The translations under genes and the position numbers were made by a program. Shown here piece after piece: positions 63,391 to 64,000 of a DNA stretch of 64,000 nt. The stretch is from NCBI RefSeq assembly GCF_004104055.1, contig NZ_QOVJ01000001.1:124001-188000 (forward strand), given 5' to 3'. How positions within the stretch are numbered: position 1 is the first letter of the stretch; each line of letters begins with the position of its first letter. Below the pieces are notes generated by a model, which was not told the DNA's origin, did not search any database, and was given only the letters and a program-made list of their open reading frames with translations. The stretch comes from Leeuwenhoekiella aestuarii. GTDB taxonomy: Bacteria > Bacteroidota > Bacteroidia > Flavobacteriales > Flavobacteriaceae.

Positions 63391-64000
63391 ATGAGCTATT
63401 TAGAGACTACCAAAAATGTGTATCGCGATGCCGCTTTAACTCCAGATGTAGGATTATGCTGCACCACCAACCCGATCTGGGAATTACCGGGTTTAAAAAT
63501 CCCAAAAATTATGCAGGAGATGAATTACGGTTGCGGAAGCACCGTAAATGCCCGTGACCTTACTAACAATCCTAGGGTTCTCTACGTAGGTGTAGGTGGC
63601 GGAATGGAATTGCTGCAGTTTGCCTATTTCTCCCGTCAAAAAAGTGGTGTGGTAGGAGTTGATGTCGTAGATGAAATGCTGGAAGCTTCGCGTAAAAACT
63701 TCATCGAGGCCGAAGCTCAAAACTCCTGGTTTAAAAGTGAATTTGTAGACCTCAAAAAAGGAGACGCCTTAAACCTTCCTGTTGAAGACAACAGTATTGA
63801 TGTGGCTGCACAAAATTGCCTGTTCAATATTTTTAAGACCGAAGAACTCAAGAAAGCTATTGATGAAATGTACCGTGTTTTAAAACCCCACGGAAGGCTG
63901 GTTATGAGCGATCCTACCTGTGAGCAGGAGATGAACGAAACGCTGCGTAACGATGAGCGTTTGCGTGCCCTGTGCCTTAGCGGAAGCTTACCCATCAAAG
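63391..64000 (+). CDS. arsM: Arsenosugar biosynthesis arsenite methyltransferase ArsM (partial, 3' end beyond window)
   Basis: An open frame from ATG 63391 to the window end, 203 codons. It begins MSYLETTKNVYRDAALTPDV and has GLCCTTNPIWELPG with Cys23 and Cys24, MNYGCGST with Cys48, the SAM loop VLYVGVGGGMELLQF, and IDVAAQNCLFNIF. These features identify the ArsM subtype of arsenosugar loci, which methylates As(III) to dimethylarsenite for ArsS. The cysteines are the expected arsenic ligands. It follows the phosphoesterase by 50 bases. Its C-terminus and any downstream ars genes lie outside the window. Confidence 0.93.
   Translation, partial: MSYLETTKNVYRDAALTPDVGLCCTTNPIWELPGLKIPKIMQEMNYGCGSTVNARDLTNNPRVLYVGVGGGMELLQFAYFSRQKSGVVGVDVVDEMLEASRKNFIEAEAQNSWFKSEFVDLKKGDALNLPVEDNSIDVAAQNCLFNIFKTEELKKAIDEMYRVLKPHGRLVMSDPTCEQEMNETLRNDERLRALCLSGSLPIK

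Noticed and set aside
1-64000. Search for CRISPR arrays, insertion sequences, prophage or integrase genes
   Set aside because: No spaced direct repeats, transposase or phage-like frames were found; the window reads as core plus metabolic accessory genes.

Overview
The window reads as chromosomal DNA of a marine-type member of the Flavobacteriaceae (Bacteroidota). Supporting signs are AT-rich intergenic DNA, TAnnTTTG-like -7 boxes, a gldA gliding gene, a SusC/SusD pair, a TonB/ExbB/ExbD set, two Na+/H+ antiporters, two Na+/solute symporters, and typical flavobacterial housekeeping genes. I see no phage, insertion sequence, CRISPR array or rRNA.

Layout. 1-5.6 kb, minus strand: the N-terminal part of an ECF sigma factor (cut by the window edge), polyprenyl synthetase, rlmN, queA, aroA and a MazG-like pyrophosphohydrolase. 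5.7-13.0 kb, minus: three tandem exported DUF3857/transglutaminase-like proteins, of which two have lost the catalytic Cys and His, followed upstream by dtd and rsgA. 13.7-17.8 kb, minus: a phenylalanine/tyrosine operon (pheA, aminotransferase, tyrA, DAHP synthase-chorismate mutase). It is preceded by an unannotated 26-residue leader peptide with 6 Phe and 4 Tyr and a terminator hairpin, which is the layout of a classical attenuator. 18.0-20.0 kb, plus: gldA and a membrane-anchored endonuclease/phosphatase-fold protein. 20.0-20.3 kb: GC-rich palindromes and a candidate small RNA. 20.4-27.1 kb, minus: NhaP-type antiporter, exported VOC protein, GH63 glucosidase with an SDR dehydrogenase, and a serine hydrolase. 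27.7-30.7 kb: a secreted GH127 glycosidase. 30.9 kb: tRNA-Val. 31.0-38.3 kb, minus: folC, tonB, exbD, exbB, nhaD, an amino-acid dehydrogenase and anmK. 38.5-42.1 kb: acyl-CoA dehydrogenase, a small outer-membrane-like protein and a sugar symporter.

42.4-51.9 kb is a sugar/glycerol block. galK-galT-lacI run on the plus strand. The convergent minus-strand run galM, glpK-glpD (one fused 1058-residue protein), a HAD-IIA phosphatase and galE completes the Leloir pathway and links it to glycerol.

52.1-64.0 kb (continuing past the edge) is an arsenosugar biosynthesis locus on the plus strand: exported rhodanese, DUF2064 glycosyltransferase, purine nucleoside phosphorylase, peroxidase-like CxxC protein, radical SAM ArsS, a second DUF2064 protein, SusC, SusD, a Na+/solute symporter, an atypical metallophosphoesterase and arsenite methyltransferase ArsM (cut by the window edge). 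ArsM and ArsS can make a dimethylated arsenic-deoxyadenosine intermediate. The phosphorylase, phosphoesterase and glycosyltransferases are plausible steps for replacing adenine with another aglycone. The SusCD/symporter part adds an unexplained transport function.

The points most worth following up are the aromatic attenuator, the arsenosugar locus with its transport module and degenerate enzymes, the glpK-glpD fusion, the catalytically dead transglutaminase paralogues, and the candidate small RNA near 20.2 kb.
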